Assembly (NCBI GenBank): GCA_963169105.1
Contig: OY720639.1
Coordinates: 123,649,117-123,713,116, forward strand
DNA: 64,000 nucleotides
Direction of reading: 5' to 3'
From: Ceriagrion tenellum
Lineage: Eukaryota; Arthropoda; Insecta; Odonata; Coenagrionidae
Positions 11,901 to 26,900 of this stretch are shown here, one piece after another. Each line of letters starts with the position of its first letter. Position 1 is the stretch's first letter. Made by a program: the position numbers and the translations under genes. A model generated the notes under the pieces. The model saw nothing but the letters and a program-made list of their open reading frames with translations. It ran no database searches and was not told where the DNA came from.

Positions 11901-14900
11901 AGGCAATTGGCCTTAATACTTATCATCACTAGTCATTAATTAAAAAATAGGTATGCTGCATTATCAAGTCCCCTCTCCGATCAACTAACGTTTTTATTCC
12001 CACATTAGATTTCTTTCTGTCACCACATAATTGCCTGATGTATTCTACCCTTGGTCTTCCTCATTTCTTCTTCCTGTTCAAGTCTTCCTCCATTCCTCTG
12101 TATTCAGAAGGCTACTACGTTGAACAGAGTGTTCAATCCGCAAGCTTCTTATTTTTACCTCTAACTCCCATTTTACTTAGTCACCTTTTACTTCCAACTC
12201 ATTTAGTTTTCTTTAAAATCTTTCCTCTCTAATTCTTCATATGTGATTCTCTTCATCCACAGAATCTACATCATTCTTTGATTACAACTCATTTCACTCA
12301 CTTCCAATCTTAATTTGCTTGTCTGCTGCCATAATTGGCCAAGTCACATTTATTTCAAAGCACTCACACTGCTTGTGCCAACTATATATTATGTATTTCC
12401 ATCATCAGTAAGCACATGCAAAAATTTATCGCCGTTATAGTTGTTCATCTTACAGTTCTTCAGACCACTTTCTTACACCTAACTCAGGAAATACATGGAG
12501 TGAGTGACTCTATAATTATCATCATATTGCATCTCAGTTTTAAATTCCTGATTATTGGTACAGTAACTACAGCATTTTTTAATAATTTTTTCATTTGTCT
12601 GCCACATAGTCTAGCATATTGAACTGTGCCCCATCACAAGAGTTACATGACACACAAACCAAATGACCAGGATGAAAAATGAGAAATAATTCAGACTGCA
12701 AAAATAGATGGACCACAATGAGAGAAGGTGGAATGGAATTTGTTCATATTTCTGGCGATACTTTTGAAGGGACTCTTTGCCCCTTATAATCGGAAAAAAA
12801 GATATTAGCTGATCATGGTGAAATTGAAAATTTGCCTAAATGCTTCTACAGAATGCAGACCCTTAAGATTTAAGGTCAGACTTATTGCACTAGCCATTAG
12901 TTAGTTTTGAAGTAGTTCCAGAAAAATATCACAATAATTATGGGGCTCTTCACTAGAAAAGTAGATAAATTAAGTGGAGAACATGTTTGGCCAAAGTGTC
13001 CCCACAAAAAAAATGGTCAACTGACATTCCCAGTCTAGACAGATGATTTCATCAGAGATGACTTAATGAATTTGTTTCCAACTGAAATGAGCAGCATAAA
13101 AAATAAGCACACACATTTTTTGACAACAATTTCTTTTATGACCTCTAGAGACCTGGATACAATTTTCCTTTTATAGAGCTTAAGGTTTCTGATACATTTA
13201 CTTGTACTCACTTCAAAAGGAAATATGCAGGCTGCCATCCAGGTGAAGAACCAGATGGAGTAGGGCCAGGCAAAATACTGTGAGCATGGAACATTAAATG
13301 ACCTCTACGAGTAGGCCCAAGAGGTGTACACGGTGGTGTTGCTGGATGCTCATCTTCCACATGAACTAAACCATAGTGAAGAACCTTGAATGGTATTCTT
13401 GTGATATTCAAGTTTGGCTCACCTTCCATCAATCCTATCATTCTCTTCAATGCTTCACTATTCTGCCCCTACAAGCATAAAATTTACAAAATAGGAGAAT
13501 TCCACTCAAAAACAAACATGAAATAAATAACTCATGGTTGATGATGATACTAGAAACCATCATCATATGAGAAAGGTGAATACTGATAATAATGGTACAC
13601 TAACAATGCGAAAAAAGCTCACAAAATGTGTAAATAGTAAATGTAATCATTTCATTGAAGATGGCTAAATAGAATAGGGATGAGATATGAATATAAATTG
13701 CACAATTCTAGTTCATTCAAGGTATTCATCCAAGGTTAAATGGCAAAGAGCATAAATAAATAATATTATTTTTTGACAATAATGATTAAATACTCAAGTG
13801 TAATTTGCACAGAGTTTGACTAAAATTATATGGAGAATGATTAAAAAATTATTAAACAACTGGAATACAAAAATTCTAACACTCATATAATTTATATTCA
13901 CTTAACCTCTTCCTACCTTGGGTTGTAATGCGGCAAGATAGTTGGCTAACTTATCTAAACCTACAACAGCAGTGGCAGGCCATGGATTTCCAGTAACACA
14001 TTGCTTTTGCCTTGAAATCACAGCTTTCCTTGATGATGACTGATTCCACCTCCTCATTGCCAACTCTAAGTGGCTTACAATATCCATTGCAACTTCTTTG
14101 TCCCCAACAGTGATGCAAAAATGTTTCAACCTTTGGCTTGCTTTGACTCTGTTATTGGCTCTTGTGCATATTGTCAAAGATTGATAATTAGGCCCCACCT
14201 ATTGAGAAAAATTTTAATTATTAAGAATTCTCATATAATTTCAAACAGTCCTCATACCAAGCACACAGAATTCATTTTCACGAAATCATAATGCATACCA
14301 CAAAGTTTTCAGCAAAATTGCTTAGATAAAACTCAATCAACATAGTTCTCAACTTAGACTTTGCCATTCAGCTATATAATTTTAAATTTAATTTGCATGA
14401 ATTACTTGAGGCCAAATATATCTTTTTGATCACATATTGAATGTTCACACAAAAAACCACAACACAGAGGTACAAAGCATCAACATGATAAATTCCAAGG
14501 TAAGATTCTAAACAATTTCATGATGGACAACAAAGATTTAACCACGATGTAGTGCATATGTCACCTGCATAACCAGAGTTAAAATCTTTTTGGGAACTGA
14601 ATCTATGGATTCGAAAGATTTGATTGAATTCTCAAATCCTGACCCCATCACTACTTAAGGTGATATGGTAGTGACGGCCGAGGGGAGTGTTGGCCGATGG
14701 TATTAGGCCTCCTTTGCACTCCTGTTTCCATATCACTCAGCCCCCACATCAATTTGTTTCCCCCAGCAATACTCCTACCACTGCTTCTGCAACAACGTCA
14801 TAGGAGCTGGAGGGTGTGAGGGCTTTTGTCTTATGCACACAGACACTTTGTAATCTACTCCCTAGATCACTCTAGTCAGACTTCTAAGGGGCCATTCAAG

Positions 14901-17900
14901 TATTACATTAGATGTTTTTGGAGGAGGGGGGTTGGGATCATCTTCCATTCTCTTATGAAGAGGGGGGGCAGGTCGAAACATAATATGTATTAGAATTGAG
15001 AAAGAAGGGTGACCCAACGTTGCTGCAGAGGCAGCCAGTGGATGCAGGGGCGAAACAAATTCGTGATGGCACAGGTTTGGTGATGGCATGGTTTGCCCCA
15101 TAGTGTCCGAAAATAGTTAAGATTTTTAGCGAACAAGGGTCCACCATTATAAAGATTTCGACCTCGGAAATGAGTAATGATGGATGTTATTAACGTATCT
15201 TAAAGAAGAAATATGTCACCAGAGGCTGATCATCTCCAATTTTCAAATTTCAAATTTTCTGGCTGAGAAGTGAGTTTTTGTTAGCCAAAGTTCAGGTAAG
15301 TTTCCTCACTAACCCAGAGGGATGAAAATTTTTCTTTTGTATCGTCTTTTAGAATGATATCTCCTACACCACATAAAGAAAACCCAAAGTCATTATCTGT
15401 AATAGTTAACCCATAGCAGAGTCATACATTAATATGGGTGGAGTGCAATGGAGGCCTGAAACGGTCGGCCATCAATCCCCTCGGCTGTCACTACCATAAT
15501 GCCTTAATAAACTTCATATCAACTGCTAAGAAATTTTCTATTACTCATGGCTGTCACTACCATAATGCCTTAATAAACTTCATATCAACTGCTAAGAAAT
15601 TTTCTATTACTCATTTCATCCCCATCAGCAGCAGCAGACAAATCTTTCATTTCCTCAACCCTTCTTTCAATACATGTTTTACCATGTAATTAAAGCATTT
15701 CCATATCATACAATTTCAATTATTAAACCTATAAATATATCAGTCTATAAAGCAACATGAAATAATATCACTTAATGTTCTATCGTAATTCAACATATTC
15801 GCTAGTTTATTTTATGCTTGTTATTATTTATAATACAACCAACCGAAACAATCCAACTCTGTGTCCAATGATTTCCAGGCCAGTGGGCAGAGCAAGCAAC
15901 GGGGCCCGTCGAGGGGAAGTAGGGGAGGGAGTCACAAGAGAAGAGAGGGGAAAAACTCTCAGGGCCTGTAGGCAGAGCAAGCAACGGGGTCCGTCGAGGG
16001 GAAAAGGGGGAGGGAATCGCAAGAGTAGAGAAGGAAAAACTCTTGGGGCCCATAGGCCACTGCCTACTTTGCCTTATTGACAATCCAGCACTGTCCGTGT
16101 CGGCTGCAAACGATGCAACAATATATTCAACTCAGGCAACCAAAGACGTCTTGTTTGATTGGTACATTGTAACGTAGGGCACGATAGCACTGGCAAAATT
16201 ATTACTAAATGATCGTGGGGTACAACGATGCCTATATCAATCCCTTCAGTCATTTTCTGGCACTTGAAGTTGAGAGTTGGATTGGAGAAAAATTTAACTG
16301 TGAAGTGTTTTGGATTCTCCGACAATGACAGATAAGCGTCGAAGTGAGAGTAAGCCAGGTGCTTCTAAAAGGTGATGTACAATCACTTAAGAAGAGAAAA
16401 TTGATATCGTGAAGAAATATGAAAGTGGGCTAACAATATCGAATATATCACGTGTTATGAACATGACCGCGTCAATTATAAACACAATTGTGAAAGACAA
16501 GGAACGAATAAAGGAACATGTAAAAGGTTCTGCTTGTATGAGATCCACCATCATTACCAAGCAACGTGATTGTCTTCTGGCTGAAATGGAGAAATTACTG
16601 ATGGTGTGGATGGAGGAGCAGCATCGAAGAGGTACACCGCTTAGTCTTATGACGATTCAACATAAGGCCATAAGTCTCTATGAACTGTTGAAAAATCAGA
16701 AAGGTGAGACGGGTGGAAGTTATGTCGTGAGTAATGGGTGGTTCAATCGATTTAAAAAATGTTGGAATTTGCATAATGTAAAATTATGTGGTGAGGCAGC
16801 CAGTGGTGATATAGAGGTGGCAGAAAATTTTCCAAAAGTCCTTAAAAAAACAATTGATGAGGGTGGCTATTTACCAGAACTGGTGTTTAATGTCGATGAA
16901 ACGAGGCTTTTTTGGAAAAGAATGCCCCACCATACATATATTTCGAAAGACGAAAAGTCCGTACCTGGCTTTAAGGCAGCAAAAGATCACCTGACTCTCT
17001 TGCTTGGAGGTAACGTGATGGGAGATTGCAAATTGAGACCTCTTCTAATTTATCATTCGGAAAAGCCGCGAGCATTCAAAAATGTTGATAAATCCTCTCT
17101 TCCAGTCATCTGGAAATCAAACCCAAAAGCTTGGGTTACATCTGCCTTATTTGAGGACTGGTATTGCAACCATTTTCTACCAGAGGTGAAGGAGTACTGC
17201 CTTAAGAAAAAAATTCCATTTAAAATCCTGCTGATGCTTGATAATGCACTCGGCCATCCTCCACACTTGGATGATTTAAATGAATTCCTTAAGGTGATTT
17301 TTCTGGCCCCAAATACAACGTCCCTTCTACAACCAATGGATAAGGGAGTCATAGCATCCTTCAAGGCTTATTACTTACAGAAGACATTTGCTGATGCTAT
17401 TGGGGCTGAGTTTTGGAAGGGCTACAATGTGTATCACGCAGTGAAAAACATAGCATCATCCTGGGAAGAAGTAACAGGCAAAACTATGAATGGCGTTTGG
17501 AAAAAACTTTGCCCCAGTCTCGTGCATTTCGAGGGATTTCTGGCGAATGAAGTAGACGAAGTCATCGACTGAGTAGTTGATCTTGAGCATGTACTCAACC
17601 TTGAAGTGTAGACGGAAGACGTAGAGGAGCTGTTGGATTCACACGAGGAGTGGACAAACGAAGATCTGATCAAGTTGGGTGCACATAGGGCAGAAGTAGG
17701 GGATGAAGATGATGATGTGTATGGACAACCAAAATGCTTTACGGTTTAAGGATTGTCGGAGGTCTTTGACCAAATTAATTCAGCAGTGGAAAAACTTGAA
17801 CAGATGGATTCTAACATCGACAGGTTCGCGAAGGTCAGTAGGGCACTTCAAGATGCCATGTCTTGCTAAGAAGAAATATATCGTGAAAAAAAGAAGGCAT

Positions 17901-20900
17901 CCATACAAACATCTCTGCACAGATTCTTCTCGAAATTTGACTCCTCATCAACCTCATCACCCAAACTGTGACACCAAAGGTGACGTCACCATGCAGCCTT
18001 CGACATCGCAGTGAGAGAATGAAAATGTCTGCGTGCGTGAAAGATTGAGTGTCTGTGCATGTGAATGTAAGCATTGATATGGACATATCAGTGATTTATG
18101 GGCAATTTTTGTCTGTAATTTGCTCGTAATCCTCGACACCCCTTCTACAAGTGTAAACTGTGACATTGAAACCACCAGATCCATCAATCAATGCAACATA
18201 TAAAAGGCAGAAGATATAACGATTAAAGGTTAGAAAATTATGCATTATATGGCTCCTGCGATCGCAGAATAACATAATAAATCAATATTTGTCTTCAGTT
18301 TAGTATTGTTGCATTAAGATACCGTACTTTCCTAAATTCCCACGATCAGTCAATTTGAGGAATGATATTACGCATTTTGATTAGCAATTCACGAGATGCA
18401 ACTTTCATGCGATATTGTTTATTGATTCAATAATAAATTAAGAATACACGTAAGAATTCATGAATGTCGCAGTGAATTGAATGAATCTTTGCCAAGAATT
18501 TACCGCGCATTTCTCCACATCGATCGAAATCTCTGGAGCACTGACGCAGAATTTTTGACTTATGTAAATTACGACTTACGCAGTCTTTTGGAATGCACCT
18601 CTTCCGTAACTTGGGGACTGCCTGTACACATTTTTTTCTGCGAAAATTGGCCAAAAAAGTAGGGTGCGTATTATACATGGTTACAAACTTTTAGCGTTTT
18701 TTTTCAGGCTGTATATCACATTTGAAGTAATCTCAACGTACTTATAATTGCTTTTACAATTTTTAATAAAAAACAATGCAATGAATAAATGTAATTTATT
18801 TATTAAAGCAAATATTTACACGCAGTTCCTCTTGTCTTTAATACTATTAGCACTGAATCCTTCGAATTCAAAGTCACTATCCTCGCTTGATTCGAACAGT
18901 TGGTGTGAAGCACTGACATCGTGCTTGCTGGCAGCATATATTGCATCACCAAGAACATCATATTTGTCCTCCTCATTGTCCACTACACATTCTTTATCTC
19001 TAAGCAAATCATCATTGGACCCATCTATTGAATTCGTGAGGCAGCATCTTTTGAAACCTCGCTTAATCACAGATGTATCGACGGCATCCCACGACTAATG
19101 ACAAGATCTGTGCCATTCTCAAACAATATATTCTTGATGGATGGCATTCGATGGCATGTAAAGCATCTAGAACCAACATATGGCGTCTGTACACTGCATA
19201 TTTGTACCATTCATTCTGCAGCCAATCTTTGGTTGAATTTTCATCCATCCAGCCTTTTTATTTGCGTGTACGAGCATATTCTGTGGCCCTATAAAATTGT
19301 TAGGGAGAGCTTTTCTTTTAAATATTACATAGAAATGTAACATATTCAAATTGTAGAGTAACGCATCTTCCGCTAGTAGATCGGACAGAATCCGACACGA
19401 ACAGACATAAAGAGAGGCAAATAGAATACAGATATAGGTACGTTTTAGTGACAGTATAGCAATTATATCATTTATTGACAAATATTTTCCTACTACAAAT
19501 AGATTGCCACATTGAGAAACCAAAGGGGTATGTAAGAGCAAGGGGAAAAGTGATCCATAGGCAGCATTACCGCTTGTGCAGTGATATTTCGGGCAGTGGA
19601 CAATGGCATAGAATGCCGTTCTCTAAAAGCCGACTGCGTATTATACATGTTGATAGGTAAATTCTTACACTGCACTCGCCATAAAGGTCTTATAGTGGGT
19701 GCGTATTATAATCGGAAAATTACGGTAATATTTGAGGTCATAGAAATAGCCAAAAGGCCAAATAACTTCAATGGATAGGAGGATGGATATAACCTGAGCA
19801 GGGTTTGAAAGGGGTTCCTGCCAAAGCCCAATGGCTAACGTCTCCCACACAAGATTCAAATGGGACTAACAGTGGTGCAATGGACATAGATGCTTCTATA
19901 CAAGACCAAGCTGAAGCTGGTTACCACACCATTCTCTTGAAGACGCTTCCAGTATGAGGAGTGAAACGTTGAGTTTTCACCCTTAACCAGTGAAGTGCAT
20001 TTCTTGTCACACTACCAGTGACATGCAGTCTGGGAGACCACAATTGATTAAATATTAATAAAATGTTGTTACAGTATTTTTATTGCATGATTTGTCACAC
20101 AAAGACTGAATTAATTCCAGACCACACACTTAGTAGACTTCAGCCACCACAAGCATTAAAATTCTGGGCCAATATGCACCCATATTGTCTATCTATTTGT
20201 AACAATAAATGATATCTCTTAAGACATACCACAACAGTATCCAAATCATCGTATAAGATTTCAAATCTCTTCTCATAAGTTGCAGCACCCTTCTGAGCAA
20301 GCCATGATCCTGGACGAAGTTTAAGGTCTCCAAGGCTGCCTACTATATACAGTCCTTGAGTAGAAAGCACAGCTAACAAAGGAGATCCACAAGCTCTCTG
20401 CGAGCTCTGGGCTGTTTTAACCATAAAGGAACTCCTAACTTTAAAAACCTGCAAATTAGAATCATTTGAGCACATTAATTGCAAGCAGTTTTAAAGAACA
20501 ATTAGTTCCAGCATACAGAATATAGTACCAATATTTTCTTTTATGCACATTCATATGGTACTAGGACAACAACTCAAAAGGGCACATAGAATCTTCTAAG
20601 GAACGCAAACCTTTTTTAAGGGTAAATACCTAAGTATGCTCATTTCACACATTTATGCTGCAAAGCAAAATGCAAGCTTTTGACATGAGAGGTTCATATG
20701 GTAACATAATTACATTAGTCTTCAATACATGCCCACTTGTAAATATTTCATTGTGAATAAATTGAGGATTAAGTTAATTAACATAGGACAGAATAGCTCT
20801 ATTGCCTCTAATGTAGGAACACAAGGATAAAACACACTCGTGACATTAAAAAGTTTGATCACCATAAGTCAGAACAGGCACATGTCAGAACCTAAAATTA

Positions 20901-23900
20901 CCCTGTCTGGAGGGTTGCAAGAAAACAAATTCCTCGCCAGTGACCAACCAAGACACAATAACTAAATCCAAAAATGGGATCCTTAACAAAATTCAAACCC
21001 ATATTACTACCTTCAATATTTTGTTCCTTCCCAATACATTCTCCATCCACTTTTGGGGCCACCTCTGAATATTTGTCGCCAACTGACTTTCCTCACCTAC
21101 CAACCCTACTCCTTAATTGTCTCCCTCACTACCCAATTTACCCTTTACATTCTTCTCCACTTCTCCATACAAACACTTCTAAAGCCTATATAAAACTTTG
21201 CATGGTAAATACCTAAGTTTCTCAGCAATGAAATGCTATGCTCATTTGTAATAACTCATCTTTTCTTCAATCCCGTGCCCAAAGTGCTCCCTCATCAATT
21301 TCTTTCTCATAACAAATTCTTCCTGAGCCAAAGCAATTTTGCAATATGCTACATCCTCACTTCTAAGACCATTCTTGTCCAATATATGCTTTCTACTGAT
21401 ATTTGAACTCTTCCACCTCATCATTTCCATTACCTCCCACCGTTATTTGTAATCTGGCCTTTCTACTTGAGGAACATTCTGTCATCTTCGTCTCCTTGAG
21501 ATTGACAAATCTCATATCATTCAGACTACACCCCACTGCACTTATTGACGGTAGCCCCTGCTGACTGGCTAATTAATGCTTGGCACAAATGTAGCTATAA
21601 GCTTCTCTCTTTTACTCTTTCTGCCATTTCTTCTGATGCTTCAAAAAATAGATTTCCCTTAGCATTTGGCTATAAAAAAATCTCTTCCAATCCCAGCTGT
21701 TGAATTTTGCCCTTTTTTAAATTTAATCCATGTTCATAATGAATTAACTCTATAATAATGGACCGAAAGAACAAGGCTTAATTTTACTGAACAGCCATGA
21801 TGCAGGATTCTGTGTTACATACAGCCCAATATTTTCAGTGAAAAACTACTGAATGATAGAGCAACAAAAATATCAGGTGGACTTTCTGCAGCATGACAAA
21901 AGTGATGCTTGACATGGTATTCTAGGTTAGGTAAGATTTTTCTTCAGATTTTAATTTTATTCGCATGTTTGGTCATACATTTAAGTAGACATAGGGTTTG
22001 TCAGAAGGAACTTAATCCAGTACATATTAACGAGGTTAAAATCATCAAACTTCATTTTTAATTTAAGAGATCAAGACTTCATTTTTTAAGAATAAAAGAA
22101 AAATGCTCGGCAGTTCAGTCGAACACATAATAAAAATGGCAGGCATTAAGAGGGAGTAGTGAGCCTAACTTTAAGTGAAACTATGCCTGATTAGTAAACA
22201 TAAAATGTTCCTAAATGTACTTCTTAATGGCATAATGAATTTTCACACAAATTGTCAACATTAGTAAAATGACATAAAGATGGTAACTCTGTGAAGATAT
22301 TTCACCGTGATTTACAGGTCACTGTGAGTTAGAACATATGCCACTTACACTACCAGAATTTGACTTTTTTATACAAATTTGATCGAATCTCAAACCTATT
22401 GATTCAATAGGGTTTGATTGAGTCCTGACCACATCACTATCAATGACAATAAGAAACAAACTTTTACTCACTTTGTAAACTTGATCTCCTTCAACTTGGA
22501 GGATCTCCTTCTCTAAAAGCTCCTTGACTCTTCTCGGACAATCCCCAACAATTATAGCAGGCTTCTCTCTTGTCCCCCGTTCAATTTCCTCTGCAAGTTC
22601 ATCATCCAGAGCCTTTGAAATTGCTGAATCCACAGAGGCATTGTCAACAAGTAGGGGAGGCCACCACTGCCATGCTCTCTTTTCTTTGCTGTGAACATTA
22701 GAGCCCCAACTCTCCGTCTCCAACTTCTGCAATGAGCCAATTCTACTAAGGCCATCACACCTCCGACGAGGGCGTACAGCTGCAACAGGTTTACCTCTCA
22801 GATGCACTGATGGGGAAATAGTCTTGCTGGACAAGGAAGTCATAGCCAGGTGCTTGGCAATATTAGTTTCTGAGCAAGAGAGGCTGCGATTTGCCTGCTT
22901 GTAAGGCGATCTACAAATTCCAGCACTTGGAGGATCTTCTTGGCCCTCAGGAACTCCTCTCTCTGTCACAGGAGGTACAGATACTTGCAAGAGGACATTC
23001 TCTTTGGCTTCATTCTTGATGGGTGTGACTAGCTGTGAACCTTTGGCAAAACAATATCTGGCCAAGTTTGCCTCTGATCCTTCACTACTCCAATCATTCA
23101 AGTTAACATCAACACCAGAGCACCAACTGTGGCGAACATTAGGCTCAGCATTTCCCTCAGAGGCCATTGCACTATTTGATGCACCATTGTCTTGAAGATC
23201 TTCATGAAAAGATACCCTTTTTACAGGGGCATCTTTCCTCCGAGCATTTTTCCTTAAAATGACGGCAGAGGCTTCCCTTGTCTCTACTTGCACAGGAACA
23301 GGTGTAGGCTCTTCTGTTTGATTCAACTCTCTGTTTTCCTCAAGGATCCATGGACTGGTAGCTACTTCATTTTGTGGTGACTCAGCCTGAATGCCAGAGT
23401 CTGTCATGGTAGGAGATTTAGGCATCATAGTGACAAGGGATTCACTATACATGCCAGTGGTGGGTGAGGGCGACTGATCCTCAAATCCTTCAGTCATATC
23501 CAAGTTCTCGTTCTCCCTGAGCAGATTATTTGCATCTCCACATGGTCTTGGTAAACTAGGACTAAATCCAACTTTATTTGTGACCTTGGCTCTAATGACT
23601 TCAATTGTGTTATACTCATTTTGTTCTGGTCTTGTGTCACTCTCCTCACTCTTTTTACCCTTTGAGTCCAAGTCTAAAGTGGAGTTTATGGAATCAGGCT
23701 CGTTCTTGCACTCCATTTCCATTGACAACATTCTATTTATACGATTGTCTTCTATCTCACTATAGCTGGAATCATCCTGGACATGAATAAGTCATTTATT
23801 ATAAAGTAAGAATTGAAACAGTTTCAGAATTTAAAAATTTCAACATATTAACCCTCATTCACTAGCTCAATTGTAGAGACAGTTTTAAGATAAGATAAAA

Positions 23901-26900
23901 TGTGTTCCAGGCCTTTCAAACCATTTGAAACTTAGACAAACCTTTAAAAAGTAGTCCTACTGGCCATATTTTTAACAACAAATTTAATGTTTTAAATCTT
24001 AGTCTTATTCTTAATTTAATCTTTGTTTACAAATAATTTAAATTAACACAACCAAGCTATGTCTTAAGTTCTGATTCAGTGAACAGGACCCACTTTTTGA
24101 TAGGAAAAGAGGTTTCCTTCAGGCAGTGGAAGGTTTGTAAGCTTTCAACACCAATAAACAAGGCTGCAGTCTCAGCCTTATAGCTATATTATATCAATAA
24201 AATTTTAGAGTTGACAAATAGCAATAAATGGAAAGCCTAGTCTTGGACATAGGTATTTACTCAAGTTAAAACCCACACATTTTAAGGTCAGGATTAATAG
24301 AATTCCAAAATATAATGAACTTAAGGCAGTAGGAGCGATTTTCAGGCAAGATTTTGCCAGGCAAGCAATAGCACAGATTTTGGCACTGCACAGCACCACA
24401 ACAGTTTGAATTGGAGAGGTGGGAAGCTATGTCAAGTGAAGTTTCATTGTACTACAATTGTAGGCAAGTTAATAAATGGCTAATGAGACAAAACTGTGGT
24501 TGTTAAGGGAAACCTGAATGCATTAATGTGTTACCTTTCCACCAAGCAACGATGGGTCTGGTGTGGTCCGTCGTAAATTAGACCCTACAGTATAGAATGG
24601 CTCCTGACAAGACTGATACAAAGCTAATAAAAAAAACAAACTAAGAGGTTTGCGGGACAAGCTCAGAGCCATGGTATATCCAATGACACATTATTCTGAG
24701 GCTTGTAATAACTGGACTTATAGTAACACTTAACACAGTACATGCATTCAAAAAAACTGTGCTTTGAGAGGGTTTAGAGAGAGTACTACTAAGGAATTTA
24801 CAATGGAGTATGGTACCATATAATAGTAACAACAGGGATTAATATGAAATTATACTGATATATATTTAGGGCTTTAAAATCATTACATCGGCTGACAGAA
24901 ATCTCCAAATAGTGTTCCTGTTTCTAGCCACTACATTTTAATATAAAAAAATTTTAATATTAAAAATTACAATTTTGTAAAAAGCAGGAAAGTGTAAATA
25001 TAACTTCAATTTAAAATAATATATATAGTTGTTTTTTTAATACATCAGGATTACACATTGAGTCAAAAATTGATTATACAATTCAGTAAGTGAATCAAGT
25101 AAGAATAATTACCTCAGTGGCATCTGCATCATCACCCTCAGTAAGAAGGGCAACTCCAGAGTCACCAGGTGAAGGTAGTGTTGATGATGTTAGTGATGAG
25201 GTCATAGGAGTGTTGCAGCCACCTGATCCTATTTCAGGCCCTGAGAAGGGTTGCTCCCATGATGCTCCCATGAAGCCTCCAATGCCAACAACTGCCCCAG
25301 GGACAAAGCAGGAAACTTCAAAGTAGGACACATCCTGGAAGAATCAAAAGATAGTTTAAATGTGGTGAGAGCCAAGTGTATCATCGTGGAAGAGCCTAAC
25401 ATCACAGGAGACCCATAGAAGACCCAAAAGACAACAAAAGAGAAAAAATAAAACTAATTGAAATAATAAATGTTTTTGAGACTAAAAAAACATCAGACTC
25501 TTTGACAATCTGTCACCTTAACTTTGTATGTTTGAAATGTTACAAGGCGAGTAGACCAACTTAGTCTTCAAATTTTCCCTTAAAATTGTTACAGAAGGCA
25601 ATAGCAAGTTTATCTGACTGAAAATTTATTTTATGCATTATTTCCCAAGCCTTGTTTGCATTAAAAGAATATTATGGGAATAAAGTAATCACAGCATTAA
25701 AATCTTAAGCTGCTAACATTCAAATCAAGCCATAACAGAAATACTTATTACTTCATCCAATGAGTCATGAAGTAACCTGTTATACTCTCTAGAACCAATG
25801 CCTCTTTCAACTTTTTATAATTATGACTCATCAAGGAGCATAAAAATGTGTAAAAATGGATAAAATACCATATCATCAGACTAACACCATCAAGCATAAA
25901 TGAAAATAATAAACACTTATATAAAAAAAAACTTTTAAATAATTCTTCCTTCCTTCCTCCCATACAAGTTTAGCTGATTTCTTTCAAACTGTAATACAAG
26001 CAAATCTGGGTACAAAATTGATGATTCCATAAATTGATCTCACAAGTTCATCTCAGACAAGTTTAATGCTCTGACATTAACCTATGGAACAATGAGTAAT
26101 GAATAAGATCCCGAAGGATTTTTACACAAATTTGAATTTAATAATAATTTCATTTACTAACTTTCATTAGTTGCATACCAGCTGAATTGCCACATAAGTT
26201 CCTAAGTATGATATTTTAGATTTATTTACGGATTGCAACATAAAAAGAATACAATACGATCAAGGGAATGATAAATGAAACTTTTAACTCACCAGTTCCA
26301 GGCAAAAATGGGCTGATCGTAGAGGAAATAATGCAGACAAGAAACGAGATGCACGCAATGGATCACGAAGAAGAGCACGTGGAGTGTAATGCTTTCGAAG
26401 AAGGGAACGGGATTCCTCGAGTTCCTCTCTAGGGCAATCAGCACCCTCTCTCACCAGGGCACCGATGTAGCTCTCCAAGGTGCCTTCCGTTAAAGCCATA
26501 TGCAGCCATGCACGCCCTACATTAAAGAAATCATCACTCAACATTTAACTCATACCTGGGTATGAGACACATCTATACACACCGCATAGTGAGCACTTTG
26601 ATTTCTGAACTAATCATAGACATGAGTGAAGATTTCATAGCATTTTGCAATTAGAACCTAAGGGGCTGATATATTCTAGGAACATTCTTAACCCTTCAGC
26701 TGTGGCAGCTAGATCGCAAGTCTTCCACTGTGTGCAGGAAATATTCAAAGGAGGCCAGACCCTCTTTTCTGCCACGAGGGGCAGAGCAGGTAGAAGACCC
26801 TCGCAATCCCCTCTCAACCCTTTTCCCGAGGTTCCGCGGATAGGGCCCCACCCAATAATGGACGGATTAGTGGAACATCAGTTAATTTGGCCAAATTTTT

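Noticed and set aside
20140..20229. Extension of PLEKHM2 exon 6 to the end of its open frame
   Set aside because: The frame continues past the GTATGT donor, but the added residues break the alignment with PLEKHM2, while splicing at 20230 restores it in phase.
25090..25326. 78-codon plus-strand frame
   Set aside because: Antisense shadow of PLEKHM2 exon 4.
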